A DNA stretch of 18,607 bases from UBA1724 sp016302315 (GTDB lineage: Bacteria > Verrucomicrobiota > Lentisphaeria > Oligosphaerales > Oligosphaeraceae), in assembly GCA_016302315.1 (NCBI GenBank), contig JAEDNW010000033.1, positions 1-18,607 of the forward strand. Reading direction: 5' to 3'. Below the pieces are notes generated by a model that was not told where the DNA came from, made no database searches, and saw only the letters and a program-made list of their open reading frames with translations. The translations under genes and the position numbers were made by a program. Shown piece after piece: positions 7,168-14,752 of the stretch. Numbering within the stretch: the stretch's first letter is position 1; each line of letters starts with the position of its first letter.

Positions 7168-8457
7168 TTATTTCCTGTTTGCCGATTCAACTCGGATTTT
7201 GCATGTCGCAGCCTTAACTTTCTTAATCAGTTCTTCACGGTCCGTTGGCAAATTACCTTCCGGGAAGATACGATCCACCCCGAATAGCGACCGGATACTC
7301 GTCAATTTTGTAGCCCAGTTGATATTTTGAGGAAGAGAGTGAGAACGCTTATAAAAATAAGCCGAGGCGGCAGATGACGTAATCACACCAATGACTTGAC
7401 CCGATTCACAGACAACAGGACCGCCTGAATTGCCGGGCTGGATGGGAATAGAAATTTGATATTGGGTCTTATCGCCTTGGATACCTGACTGTGCATTTAG
7501 GACTCCCTCAGAGAATTTGCTTTCTTCTCCAAGCATAGAACTTAAGGGGAAACCGAAGGTAAAAATTCGTTCCCCTACGTCAACCGTAGTCGAGACTGGT
7601 AGTGGGATCCAATCCTGCTGTTTATCCTGGATGCGTAAAAGGGCAACATCCATATTGGCAGCATTTTCCACAACTTCAGCCATTTTCCATTCGCCATTTG
7701 GGAATCGAACCTCAATTTTTGAAGCGTCTTCTATTACATGGTATGCTGTGAGAATATATTCAGGAGAGATAGCAAATCCTGTACCACTAGACGCACGACT
7801 TATAGATTCACTGCCCCAAGATGAAGATAGAAATTCGTAAATCTCTTCAAACGCACTGGAGAATGCTTCATTCTTTGCTACGGCAACTTGTTTTTCAACT
7901 GTTTTAGCAAGAGAATAATTTGCAGCGGGGATAACAATTGGGCTCAATAGGAGTAACGAACAACCTTCTAGAATAGCATAAGCATGGATATCCCATGGAT
8001 ATGTGAAAGTATAACCAGAACGACGGATAGTGAATCTTTCTAAAGGGCGTCCAGTAGAATCATATAGTTTCAGGTTCATATCAACACGTATGGGATCCCC
8101 CAAATAGAATGAGACACTGTCAGAAAACTTCAAAAAATAATCATATTTATCTCTATGAATCCGATCTACGATATCGGCATGGATAAAATAATTATTTCCC
8201 AGTTCTACCAATTTGTTTCTTACCCAAGAATTGGTATAAACCCTTGCCCAAAAGAAATCCCAGTATTTAACATAGCGTCCAGGAGAAGAATCCTCAAGAA
8301 TAATTCCTAGAGAAGCTGGCAGTCTTTCTGTTTCTTCAAGACTATATTTTTTAGCAATAGGAATCCTACTCTTCATTTCCATTGTGGCACAGCCTGTCAT
8401 CAGAATACAGGAGACAAAAAGGAAGAGACACCGAAGACTGTGAAAATACGTCATCAT
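7168..8457 (-). CDS. Lipoprotein with trypsin-like (S1C/DegP-type) protease domain
   Basis: A 429-residue exported protein. The N-terminus is a lipoprotein signal (hydrophobic 9-20, lipobox LMTGC with Cys23 as lipidation site). Residues 24 to about 215 form a domain I do not recognise, with a hydrophobic stretch at 160-178. Residues from about 217 to 395 are a trypsin-like serine protease of the S1C type, with all three catalytic residues visible: His240 in LTAYHVIED, Asp270 in NMDVALLRI and Ser344 in QPGNSGGPVV. There is no PDZ domain after it, unlike DegP/HtrA. The gene is clearly AT-rich in codon use compared with its neighbours and lies between two repeat-element copies, so recent acquisition is likely. 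The start is one of two adjacent ATGs (8457 or 8454) behind a weak AAGGG site. A stress, envelope-quality or defence function is possible but unproven. Confidence 0.85.
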   Translation of the reverse strand: MMTYFHSLRCLFLFVSCILMTGCATMEMKSRIPIAKKYSLEETERLPASLGIILEDSSPGRYVKYWDFFWARVYTNSWVRNKLVELGNNYFIHADIVDRIHRDKYDYFLKFSDSVSFYLGDPIRVDMNLKLYDSTGRPLERFTIRRSGYTFTYPWDIHAYAILEGCSLLLLSPIVIPAANYSLAKTVEKQVAVAKNEAFSSAFEEIYEFLSSSWGSESISRASSGTGFAISPEYILTAYHVIEDASKIEVRFPNGEWKMAEVVENAANMDVALLRIQDKQQDWIPLPVSTTVDVGERIFTFGFPLSSMLGEESKFSEGVLNAQSGIQGDKTQYQISIPIQPGNSGGPVVCESGQVIGVITSSAASAYFYKRSHSLPQNINWATKLTSIRSLFGVDRIFPEGNLPTDREELIKKVKAATCKIRVESANRK

Positions 8458-8764
8458 TTTTTACCCTTGGGATTTTACTTTGTTTTTTGGGGGATAAGAT
8501 ACTGTATCGAATTTCTTTTGCAAGAGTAACAAGAGATGGATAGCCAAGAAATTTTAGGAAACCGCAGATGTCTCTTTGAAATAGTTTACTTTCTGGTTCA
8601 TAGCATACCCTCCCCCCTAGGGTGTAGAGTTATCTCTCAGGCGGGAGAGGGAAGATTCTCGTCGGATGCGTTGCAGGGGGTGGCATTGGATTTTAGGGAG
8701 TAGGGTATCTAGAACGAGGTGTTCCAGGACTTTTTGGGTGAGGGTTCCCAGGAGGGGGCGGGCG
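8458..8764. other. Intergenic region upstream of lipoprotein gene
   Basis: The part next to the lipoprotein gene (8458-8620) is AT-rich like that gene and probably belongs to the same acquired segment. It contains a perfect GATAC-T-GTATC palindrome at 8498-8508. From about 8640 the composition returns to GC-rich, with no recognisable gene on either strand. A short minus-strand frame here runs on into repeat copy B and is not credible as a gene. Confidence 0.5.
8496..8523 (-). promoter_or_regulatory. Weak promoter candidate for lipoprotein gene
   Basis: On the minus strand TTGCAA (8523-8518) and TATCTT (8501-8496) are spaced by 16 nt, each matching the sigma-70 consensus at four of six positions. 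The predicted start would leave a leader of about 30 nt. The 11-bp palindrome 8498-8508 overlaps the -10 box and could be an operator. Confidence 0.25.
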
Positions 8765-8937
8765 CCTGCGGGGAAAAGGGGGGCACGGAGGGGAAACAGG
8801 TCGGGCACGGAAGGCCCGGCAAGCCGGGCTAACGGAGACCACAGAGCGGGGGGCAATCCTCATGAACCCCGTGGGCGGGGTGGGAGGATCGCTAGACAGG
8901 GGTGAAGGGAGGCCCAGGGGCCAACCGCAACCCCCGG
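8765..8937 (+). ncRNA. Structured repeat element, copy B
   Basis: About 173 nt, a direct repeat of copy A located 1.85 kb away. Equivalent stems are GCCCGG/CCGGGC (8814-8819 with 8824-8829), ATCCTC/GAGGAT (8856-8861 with 8884-8889) enclosing ACCCCG/CGGGGT (8866-8871 with 8876-8881), and GGGGT/ACCCC (8899-8903 with 8930-8934). The inner hairpin GGCC/GGCC (8911-8914 with 8919-8922) replaces a shorter GG/CC in copy A. The G-C to C-G change in the nested stem is compensatory. It lies downstream of the symporter gene on the opposite strand. The same naming uncertainty applies as for copy A. Confidence 0.6.
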
Positions 8938-9016
8938 CAAGGACAAAATCGAAGCCGAACCCCGTAGGGGTGGCAGGCCAGCCCTTGCGACGGGGCTGAA
9001 GCGCAGCGCCCCCCCC
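8937..9016 (+). other. Extra folded module present only with copy B
   Basis: Directly after copy B, GCAAGG (8937-8942) pairs with CCTTGC (8983-8988). This encloses GCC/GGC and ACCCC/GGGGT (8954-8956 with 8972-8974; 8959-8963 with 8967-8971). A second hairpin follows, GGGGCTG (8992-8998) against CAGC-GCCCC (9004-9012) with a small bulge. Copy A lacks this segment, so it is either the 3' domain of a full-length element or an independent structure. Confidence 0.4.
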
Positions 9017-9021
9017 GGCGC

Positions 9022-9048
9022 CTCTAGAACCTCTAGAACCTCTAGATT
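9022..9048. repeat. 9-bp CTCTAGAAC tandem repeat
   Basis: CTCTAGAAC occurs at 9022-9030 and 9031-9039, followed by CTCTAGATT at 9040-9048. The sequence after copy A also contains GGCGC-TCTAGATTT (7101-7113), so a CTAGA-rich tail follows both copies, expanded here. Confidence 0.8.
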
Positions 9049-9063
9049 TCTACCGTGAGGGGA

Positions 9064-11487
9064 TTACTTTTTCTCTTCGGGGGAAGGTTGAGGGTGATCC
9101 GCCAAGGAGACATGTCCCTCCACCCGTCCATCGTCCAGGACATTGATTTCCTTACGATGCTTGAGGGTGCGGAAGAGATCGAGGAGATCCCGGACGCCTC
9201 CGATGGTGAACCAGATGGAAGTAATGGCGGCGATAAGACAGGGGATCACCAGATTATTGAAGAGGAAGAAGAGTCCCCAATGTTCCTTGCTCCAGGGGCT
9301 CCACAGGTTCCACACCAGGCTTCCCAGGAAGAAGAGGAAGAAGCAGACCACGAAGGTGTGGAAGAACATGCCATAGGCGATCACCTTGTCTCCCCGGGTG
9401 TATTCGGGGGTGATGCCGATGATGCTCTTGAAGATACCCCGTGGGGACCAATCCCGGCGCAAGTCCTTGTGTTCTCCTGGCTCTTGATAGGCACCCCGGT
9501 GAAGCATGCGATCCATATTGAAGTCCTCCTTGCAGGTCAACAGAGAGACCACCACATAGAGGAGGATAGTGAAGAGATTGGCGAAGAAGTTGAACTCCAC
9601 GGAGTTGACGGGAAAGTCCACGGGGTGCATCTTCCACACGATCCAGTCGCCATAGGGTTTGCTGAGAAATCGGAGGATGCTGTCGCACAGGGGGACCCAT
9701 CCCTGCTTGTCCAGGAAGGGATAGACATGATCCGCCCAATTTCTCTGCAGCATCAGATAGAGGAAGCTGGCCCCCATGCCGGTGAGCAGGGCGCTCCAGG
9801 CGGCCTGGGTGGTTCCCTTCTTCCAGTAGAGGCCGAAAAGCATCACCGGACAACATCCCGCCAGCCACATGGCGCAGGCCATCTGGACGAAGAACTGGAT
9901 ATAGTCCAGTTGTCCCATGTATTTGGAGCCGAAGAAGAAGAAGATCCCGATGCCCAGGGTTACCAGACGGATCATGCGGACATGGTTCCGGGGGGAGAGT
10001 CCCTTGGGGAAGAAGGGGAGGATGCAGTCCTGGGAGATGGTGAGGGAGGCGCTGAAGATCCGGCTGTCATCCGTGGAGAGCATGGCCAGGAAGAGGAGGA
10101 GGGCGAAGGCTCCGAAGAGTCCCGGGGGCAGGAGTTCCTTCATGGTGACGGAGAGGGAGAGTTGGTGGAAGAGGGTCCGGCACTGTTTGAAGAGATCGTT
10201 GGCCTCTCCCTCGGCGTCGATGCGGGCCAGCCGGCTTTCCTCCTGGGTGGCCGGGACACCAGTCTCCTTCTTTGCGTTCTCCAAGCTCTGCTGGGCATAT
10301 TGGCCTCGTTCCTCCTTTAGGGCCAGGTGAATGGGGTCCAGGAAGCGGGTATCCAGATTGTCTGCCTGGGAGAGAGGCGGAATGCCCTCGCCGATTTCCT
10401 TGACCTGGGGCTGGCTGGCGTCGATCACCTCTTGGACCTTTTCCCGGGCGACAGCGTATTTTTCCTCCTTCAGCACTTCCGCCACCGCCCGCGTGGCCAG
10501 TTCCTGGCGCACCTGATTGGCCTCCCTGGCGAAATCCTTATGATTGAGGAAGACGATGAGGCAGATCGCCACCAGGAGATAGAAGATGCCGATGATGGAA
10601 TAGCGCCAGGAGGCCAGGAGGGAGGCCATCTTCTGTTCGTGAGCGGATTTGGCGGCGCAGGAGACCCCGTCTCCCAGCCAGGAGCCCCGATGGACAATGG
10701 CGCTGAAGGCCACGGCGATGACCATGGTGAAGATGTTGAAATCCCGGAATTTCGCCACATCCAGGGGATTGAGGAAGCTTTCCCCCGGGGGCCGATCCTG
10801 CATCACGGGAATAATCTCCTGGGTCCAGGAGAATTTGCAGAGGATAAAGAGGGCGAAGCAGATCAGGAGGGGATAGAGAATCATGCCCTGGATGGTGTCG
10901 GTGATCACCAGGGCCATGGTTCCGCCCAGGCAGATGAGGGTGATGGCCAGGGTCAGGAAGAGGATCATCAGCGCTTCAAAGGTAGGCAGGGAGACCCCCA
11001 AGAGGGAGAAGCTCTCCGGAAGATTCAACATCCGCATGAAGAATCGGGCGGCGATGGAGGGCATGATCATGTTGGCCACCATCTCCGCCAGGGAACGCAA
11101 GGCCGCGGCAAAAATCCGGAAGGAACGACTGTACCGCATCTCCAGAAACTGTCCCAGGCTCATGGCCTTGGTCTCCCGAAAACGGTAGGTCACAAAGCCC
11201 GTCAGGGAAAGCACGAGGCTCAACGGCGTCAGCACCGCCCCCCAATATCCCAGGGCAAACCCCGTCCTGTATTTGATCTCCACATAGGTCACCAACCCGA
11301 TCATGGACAGGGCATTGGCCACCTCCCCCATGTTCAGGACATACCGCCCGCAAACCCGGCCACACACCAAAAAGTCCGACACTCCCCGCACATAACGACG
11401 GGAGTAAAATCCCATGAAGAGCACAAAGACGACCGGCACAATCAGAATCGCCCAGTCCCATAGGGTCATGTACGAAGAGCCATGCAT
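9064..11487 (-). CDS. SSS-family sodium:solute symporter with large insertion
   Basis: An 807-residue inner-membrane transporter of the solute:sodium symporter family. It begins with a helix (9-28) and the family-like FMGFYSRRYVRGVSDFLVCGR. The core continues with helices near 78-100, 165-187, 190-218, 250-268, 293-315, 455-475 (followed by STDDSRIFSAS, 471-481, a typical SSS sodium-site region), 505-525, 530-555, 560-580 and 632-650. Two more helices lie near 704-728 and 738-762. Between helices near 315 and 455 is a charged, helical, non-membrane insertion of about 135 residues, which makes the protein much longer than the usual 500-600. The start ATG at 11487 has a GAGG site 7 nt upstream. 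The substrate cannot be read from sequence. Its place beside a galactosidase locus suggests a sugar or sugar derivative. Confidence 0.88.
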   Translation of the reverse strand: MHGSSYMTLWDWAILIVPVVFVLFMGFYSRRYVRGVSDFLVCGRVCGRYVLNMGEVANALSMIGLVTYVEIKYRTGFALGYWGAVLTPLSLVLSLTGFVTYRFRETKAMSLGQFLEMRYSRSFRIFAAALRSLAEMVANMIMPSIAARFFMRMLNLPESFSLLGVSLPTFEALMILFLTLAITLICLGGTMALVITDTIQGMILYPLLICFALFILCKFSWTQEIIPVMQDRPPGESFLNPLDVAKFRDFNIFTMVIAVAFSAIVHRGSWLGDGVSCAAKSAHEQKMASLLASWRYSIIGIFYLLVAICLIVFLNHKDFAREANQVRQELATRAVAEVLKEEKYAVAREKVQEVIDASQPQVKEIGEGIPPLSQADNLDTRFLDPIHLALKEERGQYAQQSLENAKKETGVPATQEESRLARIDAEGEANDLFKQCRTLFHQLSLSVTMKELLPPGLFGAFALLLFLAMLSTDDSRIFSASLTISQDCILPFFPKGLSPRNHVRMIRLVTLGIGIFFFFGSKYMGQLDYIQFFVQMACAMWLAGCCPVMLFGLYWKKGTTQAAWSALLTGMGASFLYLMLQRNWADHVYPFLDKQGWVPLCDSILRFLSKPYGDWIVWKMHPVDFPVNSVEFNFFANLFTILLYVVVSLLTCKEDFNMDRMLHRGAYQEPGEHKDLRRDWSPRGIFKSIIGITPEYTRGDKVIAYGMFFHTFVVCFFLFFLGSLVWNLWSPWSKEHWGLFFLFNNLVIPCLIAAITSIWFTIGGVRDLLDLFRTLKHRKEINVLDDGRVEGHVSLADHPQPSPEEKK

Positions 11488-11490
11488 CGG

Positions 11491-11510
11491 AATTCCTCAA
11501 AATTCCTCAA
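11491..11510 (-). repeat. Tandem duplicated ribosome binding site of symporter
   Basis: AATTCCTCAA is repeated exactly at 11491-11500 and 11501-11510. Read on the minus strand this gives two TTGAGGAATT copies, so the GAGG Shine-Dalgarno is duplicated. Only the proximal copy (7 nt from the ATG) is at ideal spacing. Confidence 0.8.
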
Positions 11511-11524
11511 AAGGAAGTGAAAGG

Positions 11525-11548
11525 AAAGAGAGAAAGAGAGAAAGAGAG
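11525..11548. repeat. 8-bp AAAGAGAG repeat, three copies
   Basis: AAAGAGAG is perfectly repeated at 11525-11532, 11533-11540 and 11541-11548. On the minus strand it is a CTCTCTTT tract directly after the terminator stem, where it may act as the pyrimidine-rich release tract. It is prone to slippage. Confidence 0.85.
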
Positions 11549-11551
11549 AAG

Positions 11552-11573
11552 ACCTGCCCCTACGGGGGCAGGT
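11552..11573 (-). terminator. Terminator hairpin with UACG-type tetraloop
   Basis: ACCTGCCCC (11552-11560) pairs perfectly with GGGGCAGGT (11565-11573) around a four-base loop, TACG on the plus strand. On the minus strand it stands 28 nt beyond the stop of the 1043-residue gene and is followed by a pyrimidine-rich CTTCTCTCTTTC tract. This placement fits a terminator separating that gene from the symporter. The lack of a pure U-run leaves room for read-through. Confidence 0.6.
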
Positions 11574-11600
11574 TTCTCGATTCCTAGATTTCCTCAGTCA

Positions 11601-14600
11601 TCATCTTGTCGGTCCCGTAGGGGCTTCCGTGTCTTCCAGGGTCCAGGTGCGCAGGATCGTTCCGTCCTGGGGGAGGGAGAAGCTCTTGATTCCCCCGGGC
11701 ACTTTGGGGGAATGGAGGGTCACGGTGCCGGCCAGGCCGTGGATGTTCAGGGTTGCCTGGTGGGGTTCCAGGGATTCCACCTCCAAATGGAGTTCCGGAG
11801 TCGCTTCCAGGACGGCGAAGGGGAGGATGGTGAGAATATGGGGAACCTGCTCCTTGACGGACAGAGAGAAACGCGAGGCGGGGGTGTGGATTTCCACCTG
11901 TTTTTCATTGCCGGGGCTCGTCCAATCGGTATTAAGGAGCATGAGGCTTCGGGCGCCGGATTCCTCCTCCCACCGGGTCCAGAAGACTTCCCGGGAGGGA
12001 TCCACCACATATTCCTCGGGGAGATTGCGTTGTGCCAAGAATGCGATCCAGGAGGCGGCGAGGGATTGGAGGGCCTCATGTCCGGGGTATGCCCAGGCGG
12101 CCAGGAGGTAGACCGTGCCTTTTCCCAGGCGGTGTTTCAGCACCAGGGGGGCATTGGTGGAGGCGTCCCAGGCCACCACTTGGGCGCCCTGGAGTTCCAG
12201 GCAAGCCAGTCGGCAGGGTCCGTCCTCCTGGGGATGGGAGCTGGGGGCGGAGGAGAGTTTCGGCTGAGGGAAGTTCTCCCGGCAGGGGGCGTTCCATTGG
12301 CCGGAGTATTCCATTCCCGGCCCCAGGATCTTCACGCCGCACAATTCCGAGAGGTCTCCCTGATTCCAGAGGGCCAGATCCTGCATATCCCGGAGGAACT
12401 CCCGGCGGAGATGGGTGCTGAATTGGGGAAGTCCGGTGAAGAGGGTGCCGCCCTTTTGGACGAACTCCTTCAGCTTCCGGTAGTCCTGGGGGATCATGGT
12501 ATTCCATCCCAGATTGAGGATCAGGCGATAGTTCTGGAGGGCCGCGGAATCAGCCTCGGCGGGGAGCTGGTCGAAGTCGCCGTAGGGGGTTCCGGAGAAG
12601 AAGAATCGGCGTTTTCCGTATTGCTGGCGGAGGGGATGGGTGCTGGCGCCGGGCATGAGGACATCCAGGAGCTGCCGGCACTTTTCCGGTTGTCGATGTC
12701 CCCATTCCGGGGCGTCGTTTCCGAAGAGTCCCCACACGGAATAGTCAGGGGTTTGCTCCGTGTCGCAGATGAAGCCATTGAAGGGGGCGGCATAGCGTCC
12801 CTCCCAGAAGGCGATGCTCCGGCGGTTTCTTCCCTGTCGGGGATGGGTCTTCGCGAAGCGGAAGAACTGCCGGGTCATCTCCCGCTTTCCCTTGGTGAGG
12901 GCATCGTCCCAGCACTGTCGTTCCTCCTTGAAGAGCAGGAAGAGAGAATCCTCCTCGTAGATCATGGAGGCCCCCATCATCCAAGGTTGGAAGAGGGAGA
13001 GGAAATACTGTCCCAGATGGGTGAGGAAGTAGGGTTGGACGGCGTGTTGGATGGCGATATGGACGCCCCATTCCCCGGGACCCAGAGTTTCGGCGGCGGC
13101 CCGGGCCAGGGAGCAGAGATGCTGAGTATGGGGCACCATGGTCTCGGTGCGGATGAAGTCGATGCCCGCCAGATAGTCGTAGCGGTGTCCTCCGGCGGCG
13201 TCCCCGAAGGCGGTGCGGGGGGAAGCCTGGCGGATTTTCTCCACGGCCAGTCGGAGATATTGGACATAGTGTTCGCTGGCCTCCTTCATGTCCTGGGAGG
13301 CCCAGGGGGCCTTGGGATCCCGGGCATAGACCGCCCCGGGATATTCGTGGTATCCGGCGGAGTGGAAGGCGTTGCCGGCGGCCCGGATGAGGGCGCCAGA
13401 CTCGAATTGATTGGCGGCCTCCACGTGGATGCCGTGCTCCTGGCAGAAGCGTCCCCACCGTTCCAGGAGGGGATCAGGCACATCCAGGGAGTCATAGCCC
13501 GTGGGTCCCTGCCAACGGAAGTTCCGGAAGACCACCAGATTTCCCAGGCGGGTGCGCCAGGTATAGTCCAAGAGCCAGTCCATGAAGCCGTTGTCATCAT
13601 GGGGCACCACGGTCATGTCGTAGCCCACCGTGACGGGGATGGCCTCCTCTTTCGTGGCATAGACGGCGGGGAGGATTCCCCGGGCATTGCCCGCCGTGAA
13701 GACCGCATTCGTCTGGGGGGTGGGGATCTGGAAAGAGAACTCATTCCAGCCTGGCTGAAGGGCCAAGGTGGTTTCTCCGCCCGGCCAACGGATGGTTTCG
13801 GTGCAGGGATGGGTGGCGAAGAGGCGTCCCTGGAGGGGTTCCTCCGCCAATCCCCAGGCGGGCAGAGAGAATTGGAGATGATTCCGGCGTTGTTGCCGGA
13901 GAGTGATGCGGCTGAAGAGGAGAGGATGCTCCGGATTTTGGTTGCGGAGAGTCAGGGTATGGGCCCCCGGCTCTGCCGGAAAGGTCACCCAGAGATCCTC
14001 CAGCAGCTGCATGAAATTGTCGTGTTCCCGGAAATAGTGGGTGACGGAGGCCACGGGAGCGCCGTCGCACTGGAGCTCCAGGGTATAAGTCTCGTGGATC
14101 TGCCGTTCCTGTCCCGGCGTGTAGGCAGGGGCGGCCATGGCCTGGAAATGGAGAAGGCTCTGCTGGAAATCCGTGGTCTTTTCCGGAATCTGGATGGGGA
14201 GGGAGAAGGATTCCCCCGGCGCCAGCCAGGCCGTCTCCATCCGGGCCCAGTCGTGGCAGGGAAGAGGCAGTTCCCGGGCCTCCCACACCTGCTCTCCCGC
14301 CTGGGGAGCGGGCCGGAACCAAAGGTGTCCCCGACGGGTGACGATCACGTGGCATCCCAAGTACTTGGGCCCCACGGGAAAGACCAGGCGCCCCTCCCCC
14401 AGAATCTCCGACGCCGGGAAGGAAAACTCCCCGGAGGCCGTCACCAGATGGAACCGGATCTCCCCAGGATCCTCCTCCTCCGGAAGCTCCGCCAGCACCC
14501 GGATGCCCGCCATCCCACGACGGGTGACACTCTTCCAGCAGGGGGACGGCAACGGCGTCTCCTGGGGGCAGTGTCCCGGTCCATACCAGATGACCGGATA

Positions 14601-14732
14601 GGAGAGTTGACGGCACTCCAGGATCTTCCCGCCCTGGCATTCCAGATGCCCGTCCCACTGGAAAAAGGGATGATAATGGCGTCGGGAGTAGAGATACTGG
14701 TAGCCCCAGTCAATGCGGAAATCGAGAATCAT
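11601..14732 (-). CDS. Large uncharacterised protein, possible glycoside hydrolase-like
   Basis: A 1043-residue protein that I do not recognise as a named family. There is no signal peptide or membrane helix; it starts MILDFRIDWGYQYLYSRRHY. The first 350 or so residues look like beta-sandwich modules. Residues about 365-700 resemble a TIM-barrel enzyme, with clustered aromatic and acidic residues (VEAANQFESGA at 437-447, FIRTETMVPHTQ at 526-537, ASMIYEEDSLF at 588-598). Residues about 730-900 resemble the class I glutamine-amidotransferase-like domain seen after the barrel in GH42-type enzymes (LILNLGWNTMIPQDYRKLKEFV, GGTLFTGLPQ, GKGTVYLLAAWAYPG). A C-terminal beta domain ends near 1030. This layout suggests a glycan-active enzyme, but catalytic residues cannot be assigned. 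The gene lies between two terminators in the galactosidase locus. The ATG at 14732 has a C/T-rich leader and no Shine-Dalgarno. Confidence 0.75.
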   Translation of the reverse strand: MILDFRIDWGYQYLYSRRHYHPFFQWDGHLECQGGKILECRQLSYPVIWYGPGHCPQETPLPSPCWKSVTRRGMAGIRVLAELPEEEDPGEIRFHLVTASGEFSFPASEILGEGRLVFPVGPKYLGCHVIVTRRGHLWFRPAPQAGEQVWEARELPLPCHDWARMETAWLAPGESFSLPIQIPEKTTDFQQSLLHFQAMAAPAYTPGQERQIHETYTLELQCDGAPVASVTHYFREHDNFMQLLEDLWVTFPAEPGAHTLTLRNQNPEHPLLFSRITLRQQRRNHLQFSLPAWGLAEEPLQGRLFATHPCTETIRWPGGETTLALQPGWNEFSFQIPTPQTNAVFTAGNARGILPAVYATKEEAIPVTVGYDMTVVPHDDNGFMDWLLDYTWRTRLGNLVVFRNFRWQGPTGYDSLDVPDPLLERWGRFCQEHGIHVEAANQFESGALIRAAGNAFHSAGYHEYPGAVYARDPKAPWASQDMKEASEHYVQYLRLAVEKIRQASPRTAFGDAAGGHRYDYLAGIDFIRTETMVPHTQHLCSLARAAAETLGPGEWGVHIAIQHAVQPYFLTHLGQYFLSLFQPWMMGASMIYEEDSLFLLFKEERQCWDDALTKGKREMTRQFFRFAKTHPRQGRNRRSIAFWEGRYAAPFNGFICDTEQTPDYSVWGLFGNDAPEWGHRQPEKCRQLLDVLMPGASTHPLRQQYGKRRFFFSGTPYGDFDQLPAEADSAALQNYRLILNLGWNTMIPQDYRKLKEFVQKGGTLFTGLPQFSTHLRREFLRDMQDLALWNQGDLSELCGVKILGPGMEYSGQWNAPCRENFPQPKLSSAPSSHPQEDGPCRLACLELQGAQVVAWDASTNAPLVLKHRLGKGTVYLLAAWAYPGHEALQSLAASWIAFLAQRNLPEEYVVDPSREVFWTRWEEESGARSLMLLNTDWTSPGNEKQVEIHTPASRFSLSVKEQVPHILTILPFAVLEATPELHLEVESLEPHQATLNIHGLAGTVTLHSPKVPGGIKSFSLPQDGTILRTWTLEDTEAPTGPTR

Positions 14733-14752
14733 GGCAGCAGGAAAGCAGGAGA

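Noticed and set aside
8617..8856. Short minus-strand frame upstream of the island gene
   Set aside because: It reads through structured repeat copy B and has no ribosome binding site or family motif. It could be a remnant but cannot be supported.
8666..8905. Plus-strand peptides with GDHRAGGNPHEP in both element copies
   Set aside because: The peptide similarity is a by-product of the nucleotide repeat. Changes between the copies keep base pairing and insert or delete bases out of frame, which argues against coding.
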